Origin: Candidatus Bipolaricaulota bacterium
GTDB lineage: Bacteria > Bipolaricaulota > Bipolaricaulia > RBG-16-55-9 > DRXL01
Direction: 5' to 3'
Assembly: GCA_025060395.1 (NCBI GenBank)
Contig: JANXCC010000001.1
Span: 248,276 to 312,275, forward strand
Length of the DNA stretch: 64,000 nucleotides
The position numbers and the translations under genes were made by a program. The notes below the pieces were generated by a model that saw only the letters and a list, made by a program, of their open reading frames with translations, searched no databases and had not been told where the DNA came from. Shown here in pieces: positions 27,191 to 38,000 of this stretch (position 1 is the first letter of the stretch; every line of letters starts with the position of its first letter).

Positions 27191-27232
27191 GTAACGAGCA
27201 TTATTGTTCTCCGCTCTCGGGTCTACTATACT
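27191..27232 (+). promoter_or_regulatory. Promoter with CRP/FNR-type site for the second subtilase
   Basis: GTAACGAGCATTAT (27191-27204; last base off consensus) is centred 29.5 bp upstream of TATACT (27227-27232). TACTAT three bases earlier is an alternative -10. Confidence 0.62.
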
Positions 27233-27269
27233 CGTGCTAAGTATTTGGAAAATCTCAGGAGGATTGGCC

Positions 27270-30200
27270 ATGCGTTGGAGGCTTTCCGCCATCGTTCTCG
27301 CTCTGAGCCTATGGCCGTTCTTGACCGTGCAAGGGCAGAAAGAGTCTTCTCTAGTCGGACTGTTCGTCCCTGGCGAGCTGCTCGTGCGCTTCAAAACAGA
27401 TACCTCGAAGAACGCCGCCGATCAAGTACACTCAGCTCTAGGGGCGAATCTCGTCAAAGCGTTCGATGTCGTGCCCAACTTGCAGCACGTGCGGCTCCCC
27501 GCCCACCTTAGCGTGCCCGAAGCTGTGCAGCTTTATAAGAAAAACCCGAATGTGCTCTACGCCGAGCCAAACTATATTCGTCGTATAACCCAGCAAGCGC
27601 TTCTCACGCCCAATGACTCGCAGTTCTCGCAGCTCTGGGGGCTGCACAATACGGGCCAGACCGGGGGCACCCCCGATGCTGACATTGACGCCCCCGAAGC
27701 GTGGGACCTCTCGACGGGCAGCAGCTCTGTTGTTGTCGCCGTCATTGACACGGGAGTAGACTACAATCACCCCGATCTAGCGGCGAACATGTGGCGCAAC
27801 GCTCACGATTGCGACAGCGACAACATAGACGACGACGGCAACGGCTACAGAGACGACTGCTACGGCATTGATACAGCCAATAATGACTCCAATCCGATGG
27901 ACGACAACAATCACGGCACGCACGTCGCTGGGACGATTGGGGCGCGGGGAAATAACTCCGTCGGCGTCGTCGGTGTTAACTGGAACGTGCAGATCATGGC
28001 GTGCAAGTTTCTCAACGCGAATGGCTCCGGCACCGATGCCGACGCGATTGAGTGTCTGCAGTACGTCAAGCGCATGAAGGAGCGCGGGGTGAATATCATC
28101 GCGACGAACAATTCGTGGGGCGGGGGCGGGTATTCCCAAGCGCTCTACGACGCGATCGTTGAGAACATGAACGCCGGGATACTCTTCATCGCTGCCGCGG
28201 GCAACGAGAGCGCCAACAACGACTCTACTGAATCGTATCCCGCCAATTACTATCTGCCCAACATTATCTCGGTGGCCGCGACGACGCACACGGATAGCTT
28301 AGCGTCGTTCTCGAACTTCGGGCGACGCACGGTGCACGTGGGCGCCCCTGGTGAGAGCATCCGCAGCACTACGAGAAATAATACGTACAGCACCTACAGC
28401 GGGACTTCGATGGCCGCACCGCATGTGACCGGGTTAGCCGCGTTGCTCAAAGCGTACAATCCGAGTCTCGATTGGATCGCCCTTCGCAATCTCATTCTCG
28501 CCGCTGGAGACCCGAAAGCGTCGCTGCAGGCCAAGACGATCACCGGGCGGCGCATCAATGCCTATCAAGCGTTGAGTTGTGTGAACGCGCCCGTGTTCGC
28601 CGTGCTCAAGCCCGGCCCCATAGTGAGCGGTGGCACACCAGTGACGATCGCTGTGCTCCATATCAACTGCGCCAGCCCCGCGGGCGCTCTCAGCGTCACG
28701 ATCACCCCCGGCGGACAGACGATTTTTCTCGAAGATAACGGCATAAGCCCCGATCTCGTCGCCAACGACGGCATCTATTCGGGGACGTGGACGCCGAACG
28801 GCCTCTGCGCCCTCGGCCCCTACACGCTCGATTTCTCCAACGGGCACTCTCTGACTGTTCAGCTTGGGGGCACAGCGGGGTCTTATAGCTGCTCAAGTGC
28901 AGCCCTGAGCTGGCGCACGATCACGGGCACGAATCTCAATCTCGGCGATGACTCCGTCGCTACGATCACCTCGCCCTTCCCCGTGAGATTCGGGACTGCA
29001 AGCTATAACAGCCTGCGCATTGGCACCAACGGCGCGATCAGCTTTCATCAGACGACCATCTCGCATAATAATGAGAGCTTGCCCACTAGCTCGTTCACGA
29101 CGCTTGTTGCGCCCTTCTGGGATGATCTCTATGCGACGGGGACTCATAACGTTTATTGGGGAGTGCTGGGCACAGCTCCCACTCGTGAACTCGTGATCGA
29201 GTGGCGCGACGTGCGCCATTATAACTGTCGAAGTGACTCCTCAGCGACCGTGCGCTTTCAGGTCGTCTTCTTTGAAAACAATAATCAAGTGCTCTTTAAT
29301 TATCTGGACACAGTCTTCGGCGGTTCGTGCGCGGGGCAAGACCGGGGCAGCAGTGCGACCATCGGCGTTCAAGTGACGAGCAGCGATGCGACCCAAGTCG
29401 GCTTCAATGCGCCTATTCTCAACGATGGCCTGGCGGTCCTCTGGAGCACCGCGCCTGTAGCGACGGCAGACCTAGTTCTCACCAAGAGCGACACCCCTGA
29501 CCCCGTAGCTGCCGGGAACGCGCTGACGTACACGCTCACGGTCACGAACAACGGCCCAGAGACAGCGTCGGGAGTTACGCTCAGCGACCCCTTGCCCTCC
29601 GGAGTCACGTTCGTATCAGCGACATCAAGCCAAGGGAGTTGCACGCACGCGGGCGGCACGGTCACGTGTGCGCTGGGAACGCTCCCCAACGGCGCGACCG
29701 CGTCGGTGACGCTCACCGTGACTGCACATACAGCGGGCACGCTCACGAATACTGCTAGCGTGACCAGCGAGGCGTTCGATCCCCAGATAGATAATAACAG
29801 CGCTTCAGCGAGCACAACGGTGACCGGCACGAGCTGTACGGGGCTGACGGCGACTTCATCGCCGGCTTCGGTGCGCTATACCCCGACGGCCACCAGACCA
29901 TCACGCAAGACCATCTACGTCACCTTTAGGAACACCACCGGTGCCCCGCAAACGATCACAAGCATTGCGCCGCAGCCGGGGGAGCCGTTCACGATCGTGC
30001 GCACCAGCCCGGCGCTGCCGTACACGTTGAACGCCGGACGGAGTCTGAAGCTCTCGGTGCTGACCGAGCGGGCGGCGGGCCTGGGCGCAGCGACCGCGAC
30101 CAGACCGTATTTCACCATCGAGACAAGTTGTGGCACGCTCACCAGCGCTGCTGAGCCCCGATTGCTCCAGCCCCTACAGCTCGGCGGGACGCTCTTACAA

Positions 30201-30449
30201 ATTGAGCATACTGGGGAGCAGCTCCGGGTTGCGGCCCTGGGGGAGGATGTGACGGCCCTGCGGGTGCGGCTTTACGATCTGAGCGGGCGCGTGCTCATAG
30301 ACCAAGCAAGCCGTGCGCCCGTCCTGGCGATCCCCCTCGTGCAGCGATCGGGGAAGCCCCTCGCGAACGGGATCTATCTGTACGTGCTGACGGTTGAGAG
30401 CAGCCAAGGCACACAGACGAGACTTCAGAAGCTCGTTCTCTGGCGCTAG
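27270..30449 (+). CDS. Subtilisin-like serine protease (S8) with DUF11 and C-terminal sorting-like domains
   Basis: 1059 residues; start ATG 27270 has AGGAGG 6 nt upstream, and the longer frame to 27204 would run into the promoter. Signal peptide LSAIVLALSLWPFLTVQG, prodomain (about 30-110, GELLVRFKTDTSKNAAD to NVLYAEPNY), catalytic domain with VIDTGVDYNHPD, NHGTHVAGTIGA and GTSMAAPHVTGL. Further on are an Ig-like region, a nidogen-like APFWDDL domain, one DUF11/CARDB-like domain (about 730-850, DTPDPVAAGNALTYTLTVTN) and a Cys-containing beta-domain. The shared C-terminal domain (LRVRLYDLSGRVLIDQ, LANGIYLYVLTV) ends QKLVLWR. Very close paralogue of 35048 along its whole length. Predicted surface or extracellular protease. 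Confidence 0.94.
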   Translation: MRWRLSAIVLALSLWPFLTVQGQKESSLVGLFVPGELLVRFKTDTSKNAADQVHSALGANLVKAFDVVPNLQHVRLPAHLSVPEAVQLYKKNPNVLYAEPNYIRRITQQALLTPNDSQFSQLWGLHNTGQTGGTPDADIDAPEAWDLSTGSSSVVVAVIDTGVDYNHPDLAANMWRNAHDCDSDNIDDDGNGYRDDCYGIDTANNDSNPMDDNNHGTHVAGTIGARGNNSVGVVGVNWNVQIMACKFLNANGSGTDADAIECLQYVKRMKERGVNIIATNNSWGGGGYSQALYDAIVENMNAGILFIAAAGNESANNDSTESYPANYYLPNIISVAATTHTDSLASFSNFGRRTVHVGAPGESIRSTTRNNTYSTYSGTSMAAPHVTGLAALLKAYNPSLDWIALRNLILAAGDPKASLQAKTITGRRINAYQALSCVNAPVFAVLKPGPIVSGGTPVTIAVLHINCASPAGALSVTITPGGQTIFLEDNGISPDLVANDGIYSGTWTPNGLCALGPYTLDFSNGHSLTVQLGGTAGSYSCSSAALSWRTITGTNLNLGDDSVATITSPFPVRFGTASYNSLRIGTNGAISFHQTTISHNNESLPTSSFTTLVAPFWDDLYATGTHNVYWGVLGTAPTRELVIEWRDVRHYNCRSDSSATVRFQVVFFENNNQVLFNYLDTVFGGSCAGQDRGSSATIGVQVTSSDATQVGFNAPILNDGLAVLWSTAPVATADLVLTKSDTPDPVAAGNALTYTLTVTNNGPETASGVTLSDPLPSGVTFVSATSSQGSCTHAGGTVTCALGTLPNGATASVTLTVTAHTAGTLTNTASVTSEAFDPQIDNNSASASTTVTGTSCTGLTATSSPASVRYTPTATRPSRKTIYVTFRNTTGAPQTITSIAPQPGEPFTIVRTSPALPYTLNAGRSLKLSVLTERAAGLGAATATRPYFTIETSCGTLTSAAEPRLLQPLQLGGTLLQIEHTGEQLRVAALGEDVTALRVRLYDLSGRVLIDQASRAPVLAIPLVQRSGKPLANGIYLYVLTVESSQGTQTRLQKLVLWR

Positions 30450-30540
30450 AAGTCCGGCGGCTCTTGAGAGATCTCGTTTTCACAAGCAGGGTGGATCCTC
30501 CCCTGATTGGGCCGAATAGAGGTCCTGCAGGCAATAATGC

Positions 30541-30569
30541 TTGACAGAAGCAAATATTAATGCTATACT
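30541..30569 (+). promoter_or_regulatory. Sigma-70 promoter of the Asp/Asn-rich repeat protein
   Basis: TTGACA (30541-30546), a 17-bp spacer and TATACT (30564-30569). No CRP/FNR-type palindrome is found at the usual position, so this gene is probably outside that regulon. Confidence 0.8.
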
Positions 30570-30611
30570 TTGCGCTAAAGGAGCAAAACCTTATCCGAGG
30601 AGGCGATGGAG

Positions 30612-32321
30612 ATGAATTGTAACGGACAAAGAAGGTTGTTGCTTCTCGCGGTGCTGGTGGCGGCCTTCGGGCTGCTGTGGAGCTATAGCGCCTACGCAGC
30701 TAATCCAATCCCCGATGGCGGCAATGGGGTTACCGAGCTACAACTGGGCTTACCTTGCAATGGGTTTGATAACGACGGCGACGGCGTGGCCGACGACGGG
30801 TATCATGATTCTGACAACGATGGCACCGCTAACTGTGTAGATAACAACTCAGATAGCGATGGTGACGGCTTGGTAGATAGCCTTGAGGACCCTGATGGGA
30901 ATGGGTATGATACCGGAGATGTCTGCAACGTTGATAGCAATAACACCGATGGGGTCAGTGCCAACGACAACTCAGGCAACGAAGGCTTAGCTGACACCGA
31001 CAGCGACGGCATCCGCAACTGCGCTGATAACAACAACGACAACGACGGGCTGACCGATGATCTTGAGGATCTCGACAACAACGGGACGTTTAACGCCGCT
31101 AATGACGCCTGCAATCTGGTTGTGGCCAACACGGATGGGGTCAGCGCCAACGACGGCATGGGCACCGAAGGCACGGCCGACACCGACAGCGATGGCTCCG
31201 AGAACTGTGACGACACCAACAACGACAACGATGCGTACACCGACACCCAGGAGGACGTCAACGGCAACGGGACGTTTGAGGCGGCAGCCGATGCCTGCAA
31301 CCTGAGCGCGGCCAACACCGATGGCGTCAGCGCCAACGATGGCGTGGGCACCGAGGACACGGCCAACCCCGACGGCGATGGCCTCCAAAACTGCGAAGAC
31401 ACTGATAACGACAACGACGGAGTTTTAGATGGTGCGGAAGATGTCAACGCCAATGGGGTCTTTGACGGGCCTGTGAATGGATCGAACGAATGCAACTTGA
31501 TCGTGGTCAACACTGACAACGTAGATGGTCCTGACGGTCACGCCATCGAGGGCATGACCGATGTTGACGGCGACGGCCGGCCCAACTGCAACGACACCGA
31601 CAACGACAACGACGGCCTCAACGACACCCAAGACCCCAATCCGAATGTACCGTTCAGCTGTAACCTGGCTATCAGAGTCAGGTATCTGACCCCCACTGTG
31701 ACCTTCACCGCGCCAAATCAGTTGAGAACACTGCGGGTGCGCATTACGCGCAATCTCCCAGGAATCAACGTTCGGTTAGACCTCGTAGACGCGACGGCCA
31801 CATCGCCGGACATCACGGATGTCACCAACGTCTCGCCGACTCTGCCCAGGACGATCACGACCAACGTGACGTTCACGATCACGGTCAAGGGCCCAGCAAC
31901 CGGTCCCTTCCCCGTCACAGTAAACTTCCCCACGACTGAGTTCACCCCCAGCTTCCCCGGTGGCGTGGGCGACGGAGAAGGAGCAGATCGGCTTGACTAC
32001 ACCTTCAACTGCGGAACCTATATCGCGTTGAGCAAGCCCACCCCAGAGAGGCTAGAGCTGCACGACTTGCGCAGCTATACCGCTCAGAACCAGCTCGTCT
32101 TCGAGGCGTTGGGCCAAGGCATCAAGACCATCAGCGTTCAGCTCTACGACATCGGCGGACGCACGGTCTTGAAAGCCGAATCCCACGGCAATCTCTTGAG
32201 CGTCCCCCTCACTGGTAAGCACCGCTTGGCCAATGGCGTCTATTTGGTGGTGCTAACGGTGCGGGGCTGGGACGGCACCGTCGTCAAGAGCGCCGTGAGA
32301 AAGATCGTCATCAAGCGATAA
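30612..32321 (+). CDS. Asp/Asn-rich calcium-repeat surface protein with C-terminal sorting-like domain
   Basis: 569 residues from ATG 30612 (8 nt after GAGGAGG; ATG 30606 is only 2 nt away from it). Signal peptide LLLLAVLVAAFGLLWSYSAYA. Residues 35-350 are built from about four to five repeats of roughly 60-65 residues. Each has DTDSDGIRNCADNNNDNDGL-like calcium loops, reminiscent of thrombospondin type 3 repeats, and a spaced Cys pair (ADACNLSAANTDGVSAND). A Cys-containing beta-domain follows (CNLAIRVRYLTPTVTF), related to that before the C-terminal domain of the subtilases. The shared C-terminal domain (ISVQLYDIGGRTVLKAES) ends RKIVIKR. Likely a calcium-stiffened stalk; no enzyme motif seen. 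Confidence 0.86.
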   Translation: MNCNGQRRLLLLAVLVAAFGLLWSYSAYAANPIPDGGNGVTELQLGLPCNGFDNDGDGVADDGYHDSDNDGTANCVDNNSDSDGDGLVDSLEDPDGNGYDTGDVCNVDSNNTDGVSANDNSGNEGLADTDSDGIRNCADNNNDNDGLTDDLEDLDNNGTFNAANDACNLVVANTDGVSANDGMGTEGTADTDSDGSENCDDTNNDNDAYTDTQEDVNGNGTFEAAADACNLSAANTDGVSANDGVGTEDTANPDGDGLQNCEDTDNDNDGVLDGAEDVNANGVFDGPVNGSNECNLIVVNTDNVDGPDGHAIEGMTDVDGDGRPNCNDTDNDNDGLNDTQDPNPNVPFSCNLAIRVRYLTPTVTFTAPNQLRTLRVRITRNLPGINVRLDLVDATATSPDITDVTNVSPTLPRTITTNVTFTITVKGPATGPFPVTVNFPTTEFTPSFPGGVGDGEGADRLDYTFNCGTYIALSKPTPERLELHDLRSYTAQNQLVFEALGQGIKTISVQLYDIGGRTVLKAESHGNLLSVPLTGKHRLANGVYLVVLTVRGWDGTVVKSAVRKIVIKR

Positions 32322-32359
32322 GACCTAACCACTAGTCCCTTCCTGTGTCGAGGTTGGCT

Positions 32360-32395
32360 AGCCCCTGTGGGAACTCCCCGCAGGGGCTGTGCTTT
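32360..32395 (+). terminator. Hairpin terminator (weak T tail)
   Basis: AGCCCCTG (32360-32367) pairs with CAGGGGCT (32381-32388), followed by GTGCTTTCT. It shares its AGCCCCTG-CAGGGGCT core with the hairpin at 27135. Confidence 0.68.
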
Positions 32396-32468
32396 CTATA
32401 AGTTGACGGAGCTGTGCATGTCTCCGTAAGATATAAAGCCAAAAGCTCTGGGTCAAGGAGGTATACCC

Positions 32469-33146
32469 GTGAAACGCAGCGTACTCTTTATCGCTCTTCT
32501 CATAGGCGTCATAATCTTTACGGGATGCAAAGACCAGAAGTCCGAACAGCAAGGATCGCAACCCCCAACCAGCTCCCAGACGGCCGCGCCGCCACCGGCT
32601 GCCCAACCGACTCCGCCCCCGCCTACACCCTCAAGCCCTTCAGAGCCGTCTCTGTCTCAAGGCAAGAACCCCGTCGTCATCGTCGAGACGATCATGGGCC
32701 GATTCAAGATCGAGCTCTTTGCCGATAAAGCCCCCAAGACCGTGCAGCACTTTCTAGAGCTGGTCAATAGCGGCTTCTATAAAGACATGCTCTTTCACCG
32801 TGTTTCCCCTGGGTTTGTCATCCAGACCGGCGATCCCACAGGGACGGGCCGCGGCGGCCTCGAGCAGGGCCCTCCCTTGGAGATCCACCCAGCTTTGAAG
32901 CACGATAGCCCAGGCATCGTGGGGATGGCTCGCAGTTCCGATATCGAGAGCATGACCAGCGCCAGAAGCCAGTTTTACATTACCCTCGCGCCTATTACCG
33001 TCCCTCAGCTCGACGGCAAGTATACGATCTTCGGCAAGGTGATCGAAGGGCTTGACGTCGTGCTAGCCATCGGGCGGGTCGAGGTTGACTCCAACGAAAG
33101 GCCCATCTTCTCCGTCATCTTGCACTCTATTACGATGCAGCAGTGA
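32469..33146 (+). CDS. Peptidyl-prolyl cis-trans isomerase lipoprotein, cyclophilin type
   Basis: Catalyses proline isomerisation, probably to fold exported proteins. 225 residues, GTG start after CAAGGAGG. Lipoprotein signal MKRSVLFIALLIGVIIFTGC with the acylated Cys at 20. A Pro-rich linker (about 35-65, PPPAAQPTPPPPTPS) leads to the cyclophilin domain (about 68-220). FADKAPKTVQHFLELVNSGF, the active-site region FHRVSPGFVIQTGDPTGTG, SQFYITL and LDGKYTIFGKVIEGLDVV are all present. The usual catalytic Arg is the R of FHRV. It carries no C-terminal sorting-like domain. Its place within the surface-protein block suggests a folding helper for those Pro-rich and Ig-like proteins; that is inference from position. 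Confidence 0.93.
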   Translation: MKRSVLFIALLIGVIIFTGCKDQKSEQQGSQPPTSSQTAAPPPAAQPTPPPPTPSSPSEPSLSQGKNPVVIVETIMGRFKIELFADKAPKTVQHFLELVNSGFYKDMLFHRVSPGFVIQTGDPTGTGRGGLEQGPPLEIHPALKHDSPGIVGMARSSDIESMTSARSQFYITLAPITVPQLDGKYTIFGKVIEGLDVVLAIGRVEVDSNERPIFSVILHSITMQQ

Positions 33147-33155
33147 AACGCGAAA

Positions 33156-33198
33156 GTAACGCACATCACTATTCCAAGAGCCGATCTTCGATTATAAT
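33156..33198 (+). promoter_or_regulatory. Promoter with CRP/FNR-type site for the Asp-box propeller gene
   Basis: GTAACGCACATCAC (33156-33169) is centred 30.5 bp upstream of TATAAT (33193-33198). It begins 10 bp after the cyclophilin stop codon. Confidence 0.73.
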
Positions 33199-33254
33199 TA
33201 TCCCATCATGAAGCTGGCCAAAAGCATCTATTCTCTGCCTAGGAGGTTGTTGCC

Positions 33255-34916
33255 ATGAAAAATATACGTTGGCTGATTCTAGGAGCGATCATCGCGCTGG
33301 TGCCGACCTTGAGCGTCTCCGCGGAGTGGTCCGATGAGGACACTTCTGGAAAGTTGCTCTCCAAGGATTCTGCTGACACCCTGATAGAAGCCAGAGATCC
33401 CGCGATTGCTGCGGCGGGGAACACCGTCTACGTCGTCTGGAGCGGTGATGTGAGTAGCCTGAACGAAGGGCGTCAGATCCAGCTCAAGCGTAGCTTCAAC
33501 GGGGGAATCACCTTCGAGGGTGACCCGATAGACGTATCGGGAGGGACGGGAAGCGCTACTGAGCCGGCGATCGCCGTCAACGGCTCGAATGTCTATATCG
33601 TCTGGGCAGAGGACGATGTGCCCGGTCACGAAGGCAACCCCGAGATCTGCTTCGCCTACAGCAATAACGGCGGAAATTCTTTCAGAAAGAGCAGCAAGAG
33701 CTTCAAGAACGAAGCTGCTGTTCCTGAACCATGCAAGAAGCCCCTCACTGAAGGCACGAAAGTATTTAATTTGAATTTTAATCTCTCCAACACACCAAAG
33801 GCTGACTCTGTCTGTCCCTCGATTGCCGTCAACGGCAGCAATATTTTTGTCGCCTGGTCGGAGTTGGCCAAGGACGGATTCCAAATCATGTTAGCGCAGA
33901 GCACCAATGGCGGCAACAGCTTCGCCAGGGGCAAGGTCGTCAGCAAGACGCTCTCTGGGGGCAAGGAGGCCGATGCTCTGTGCCCCAAGCTCGCGGTCAG
34001 CGGCACCATCGTCTATGGGGTCTGGATGGAAGATTCTCTGGGCAACTTCGAGATCGCTTTTCGTCAGCTCACCGGCAAGTGCACCATTAGAGTTGGCAGG
34101 CAAGTCAGGCAGGGCGAGTGCCCCGTGATCAATCTCTCCAACAGCGAGCGGGACTCGGTAGATCCCGTCATCGCCGTCAGCGGGAGGAATATCTATGTCG
34201 CATGGGCCGATAAGAGCGATGGGGACTTCGATATTTATTTCACAGCCAGCCATGACGGCGGCAAGACGTTCAGCGCGCCGATCAACGTCTCTGACGACGA
34301 CGTAGACTCACTCAAGCCGGCGTTGGCTGTAGACGGCACCAGGGTCTATCTCGCTTGGGTGGATTACGACGGCAATCAAGGGCAGATCAAGTTCGTGCGC
34401 AGCACCAACAGCGGAGAAGATTTCGGCGATGAACAGCTTCTCTCCGATCCCCGACCCAACGCTCGCCAGCCCGTGCTCGCGGCCAGCGGAAGCAAGGTCT
34501 TCTTGGCGTGGGCTGACGATATTGACCCAGATGTTGACGGCGATGATTTCGAAGACTTTGAAGGGATCTCAGCGATCTTTTTCAGATTTAGCAACGAGAG
34601 CGGCTTGATCGCGCCGGATACGTTGAGCAGTCCTGCGCCGAGCACCTTGAGCGCGTACTCGTCTCAGGAATCTGGAGCTGTGCGCTTTGTAGCTCAAGGT
34701 GCGGACGTCGCCGCTGTGAAAGTCGAGGTCTTCAGCCTCACTGGGCGGCTCGTCTATACAAGCGACTTCACCACCGGCAACGTCTTGCATTGGAACGGCC
34801 TGAGCAATGCTGGGCAGCCGCTGGCCAACGGCGTCTATCTCTACACGCTGACTGTCAAAGATCGCAATGGCAATGTGATGCGAGCGAAGGTGCAGAAACT
34901 TGTGATCTTGAGATAG
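33255..34916 (+). CDS. Secreted Asp-box (BNR) beta-propeller protein with C-terminal sorting-like domain
   Basis: 553 residues, ATG after AGGAGG. Signal peptide WLILGAIIALVPTLSVSA. Residues 45-450 hold about seven to eight propeller blades. Each has a strand like NGSNVYIVWAEDD and an Asp-box-like turn (RSFNGGITFEGDP, YSNNGGNSFRKS, ASHDGGKTFSAP, RSTNSGEDFGDE). This pattern is typical of sialidase-fold propellers, but I see no sialidase catalytic Arg triad (no FRIP), so it is probably a binding module. The shared C-terminal domain (about 470-553; VKVEVFSLTGRLVYTSD, LANGVYLYTLTVKD) ends QKLVILR. Followed by a GC-rich hairpin-like stretch at 34933-34965 without a T tail. Confidence 0.88.
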   Translation: MKNIRWLILGAIIALVPTLSVSAEWSDEDTSGKLLSKDSADTLIEARDPAIAAAGNTVYVVWSGDVSSLNEGRQIQLKRSFNGGITFEGDPIDVSGGTGSATEPAIAVNGSNVYIVWAEDDVPGHEGNPEICFAYSNNGGNSFRKSSKSFKNEAAVPEPCKKPLTEGTKVFNLNFNLSNTPKADSVCPSIAVNGSNIFVAWSELAKDGFQIMLAQSTNGGNSFARGKVVSKTLSGGKEADALCPKLAVSGTIVYGVWMEDSLGNFEIAFRQLTGKCTIRVGRQVRQGECPVINLSNSERDSVDPVIAVSGRNIYVAWADKSDGDFDIYFTASHDGGKTFSAPINVSDDDVDSLKPALAVDGTRVYLAWVDYDGNQGQIKFVRSTNSGEDFGDEQLLSDPRPNARQPVLAASGSKVFLAWADDIDPDVDGDDFEDFEGISAIFFRFSNESGLIAPDTLSSPAPSTLSAYSSQESGAVRFVAQGADVAAVKVEVFSLTGRLVYTSDFTTGNVLHWNGLSNAGQPLANGVYLYTLTVKDRNGNVMRAKVQKLVILR

Positions 34917-35047
34917 CAGGACCTAACTCCAAGACCCCTCCCCGCAATGGGAGAGGGGGAGAGGTCCTGAACAGCCCCTGCCAGTAGCTTTCGGTAAGCC
35001 GTTGTGCTATAGTGAATGAAGTGTCTTCCCAGGGAGGCGCAGTCACG

Positions 35048-38000
35048 ATGCGCATGAAGCTCTTCATCGTGTTGATAGCGATCTTGACGTTGAGCATGAT
35101 CTCGACCGCGATAGCGCAAGGGCAAAAGGGGCCTGTCGGCCCTCCTCTTGGCCCGGCGGCGGCACCCGCAGAGCTGCTCGTGCGGTTCAGGAGCGACGTT
35201 CCTAAAGCTGCGATCAATCGGGTTCATGCGGCATTAGGAGCGCGCGTCCTTCGGACGTTTCAGATCGTGCCCAACCTCCAGCTCGTGCGAGTTCCTTCCA
35301 GCATGAGCTTAGCAGAAGCACGTGCATCTTATGAGAAAGACCCCACGGTGCTCTACGCCGAGCCGAATTACGTCTATCACCTAGCCCAGCAGGTTGCTCT
35401 CACGCCCGATGACGAGCGCTTTGCTGAGTTATGGGCGTTGCACAACACCGGGCAGACCGGCGGCACCGAAGATGCCGACATTGACGCCCTCGAAGCATGG
35501 GATCTCTCGACGGGCAGCAGCTCCGTCGTCGTCGCCGTCATTGACACCGGCGTGGACTATAACCACCCTGATCTGTCAGCCAACATGTGGCGCAACACCC
35601 CAGACTGCAACAGCAATAACATAGACGACGACGGCAACGGCCACAGAGACGACTGCTACGGCGTGGACATGGTCAATAACGACTCAGACCCCCTAGATGA
35701 CCACAACCAAAGCCACGGCACCCACGTCGCGGGCATCATCGGGGCCAAGGGGAATAACGCCGTGGGGGTCGTCGGGGTCAATTGGAACGTACAGATCATG
35801 GCGTGCAAGTTCTTGAACGCTAGCGGCTTGGGCTTCACTGCTGATGCGATCCGATGCTTAGAGTATGTGAAGCTTATGAAAGATCGCGGGGTCAATATCG
35901 TCGCGACGAACAACTCCTGGGGCGGCGGCGGGTACTCCCAAGCGCTCTATGACGCGATTGCCGCGCACCTGAGCGCGGGGATTCTCTTCATCGCCGCGGC
36001 GGGCAATAGTGGGAATAACAACGATATCAGTAGCATTTATCCCGCAAGCTACTATCTGCCGAATGTTATCGCGGTCGCCGCTACGGATCACAACGATAAT
36101 TTGGGGAGTTTCACTACGGGAGGGTCGAATTACGGCGCGCACACGGTGCATGTCGGCGCACCAGGGAAGAGCATCTTGAGCACGACGCGCAATAACACGT
36201 ACAGCACTTTCAGTGGGACTTCAATGGCCGCGTCCCACGTGACTGGTCTCGCAGCCTTGCTCAAGGCGCACAATCCCAGTTGGGATTGGATCGCTTTGCG
36301 TAATCTCATCTTGTCTTCTGGAGATGCTTTGATGAGTTTGCAAGGGAAGACGGTCACCGAGCGCCGAATTAACGCCTATCAAGCGTTGACGTGCACGGAT
36401 GCGCCCCTGTTTGCTGTGCTGAGGCCGCTCCAGACTCTGCTCGGCGGAGCAGCCATGACGATCGCTGTGCTCAATATTAACTGCGCTACCCCCGCTGGGG
36501 CCTTAACCGTGACGATCAATCCCATCGGGACAACCCTTACTCTCGAAGACAACGGGGTTGCGCCCGATCTTGCAGCCAATGACGGCATCTATTCTGCGAC
36601 GTGGATCGAGCCGTGCGCCGTCGGCGATACGTTCACGCTGGAGTTCTCCAACGGGGAGTCCCTCACCGTGGAGATTGCTGGGAGCGTGGGCATCTATCGT
36701 TGCACGACCCCGCCCATGAGCTGGCGGACGTTCACCGGAACGATGCTCAATCTCAGCGACGACAGCTCTGCTCGGATTAATTCCCCATTCCCCATCAAGT
36801 TCGGTACAGCGATCTATAGCAGTCTCTATGTCGGAGCTAACGGGGCTATCAGTTTTCATCAGTCCAATTTCCCCCATACCAACGGGAGCTTGCCCAACGG
36901 CTCATTCACGACACTGATTGCACCCTTTTGGGACGATCTCTATCCCCTTCCAAGATCGAAGCACAACGTCTTCTGGACGGTGCGAGGCACAGCGCCCAAT
37001 CGAGAGTTAGTGATAGAATGGCGCAACGTGTGGCACTTTAACTGCCTCGATTCGGGGACGGTGCGGTTTCAAGTCGTCTTCTTCGAGGGGCGCACCGAAG
37101 TGCTCTTCAATTATCAAGACGTGTCTTTGGGAGGGGAATGTGTTTCGGAAGATCGCGGTGGCAGCGCGACCATCGGCATCCAAACAAGCGAGACCAACGC
37201 GACCCAGATCGGCTTCAATTGGCCTATTCTCAGCAATAATCTAGCTGTTCTATGGGACACAGAGCGCATGGCCGATCTGGCTATCGTCAAGAGCGCCCAG
37301 CTTGACCCAGTTCCCGTAAATAGCGATGTGATCTACACGATCACGGTTACGAATAACGGCCCGCATAGTGCTACCAATGTCGTCGTCACAGATATGTTGC
37401 CAGAAGACGTGACCTTCGTCTCGGCAACGCCCAGGGGGATGTGCTCGTATGCTGACGGTACGGTGACGTGCGCCTTGGGGACGCTTGACGAAGGAGCGAA
37501 CGCGACGGTTATTATCACCGTGAAGGCGATGACCGAAGGAACCCTCACGAACACCGTGGCGGTAGAAGCCGACGAACTAGACCCTGATCCAGAGAACAAT
37601 AGCTACGTAGCCACAACGGAAGTTGTAGCTGGCTTGACGTGCTTTGGCGTTGTTGCTTCTTCAACTCCGAAAGTAACAGAGTACAAGCCCACGGCGACAA
37701 GGCCGTCCCAGAAGGCCATCCGGGTTACGATCAAAAATAATACTAACTCGACACGAACCGTGTTGAGCATCAAGCCGTTACCGGGAGAGCCGTTCACAAT
37801 TACGCGTATTTTGCCATCGCTGCCGAGAGAGATCAGACCAGGACGGACACTGGTTTTCACTATTGTGACGCAGCGGGCGGCCGGGCTGAGCATAGCTACA
37901 GCGATTGCCCCGTACTTTGAGATCGGCTTCGACTGCGGGATAGTAGCTTCGGCGAGCACTCCGAGATTATTAGTGCCGCTGCGTCTCGAAGGGCTGCACA

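Noticed and set aside
33255..34916. Sialidase activity for the Asp-box propeller protein
   Set aside because: Asp-box repeats are present but the N-terminal FRIP motif and the Arg triad are not evident.
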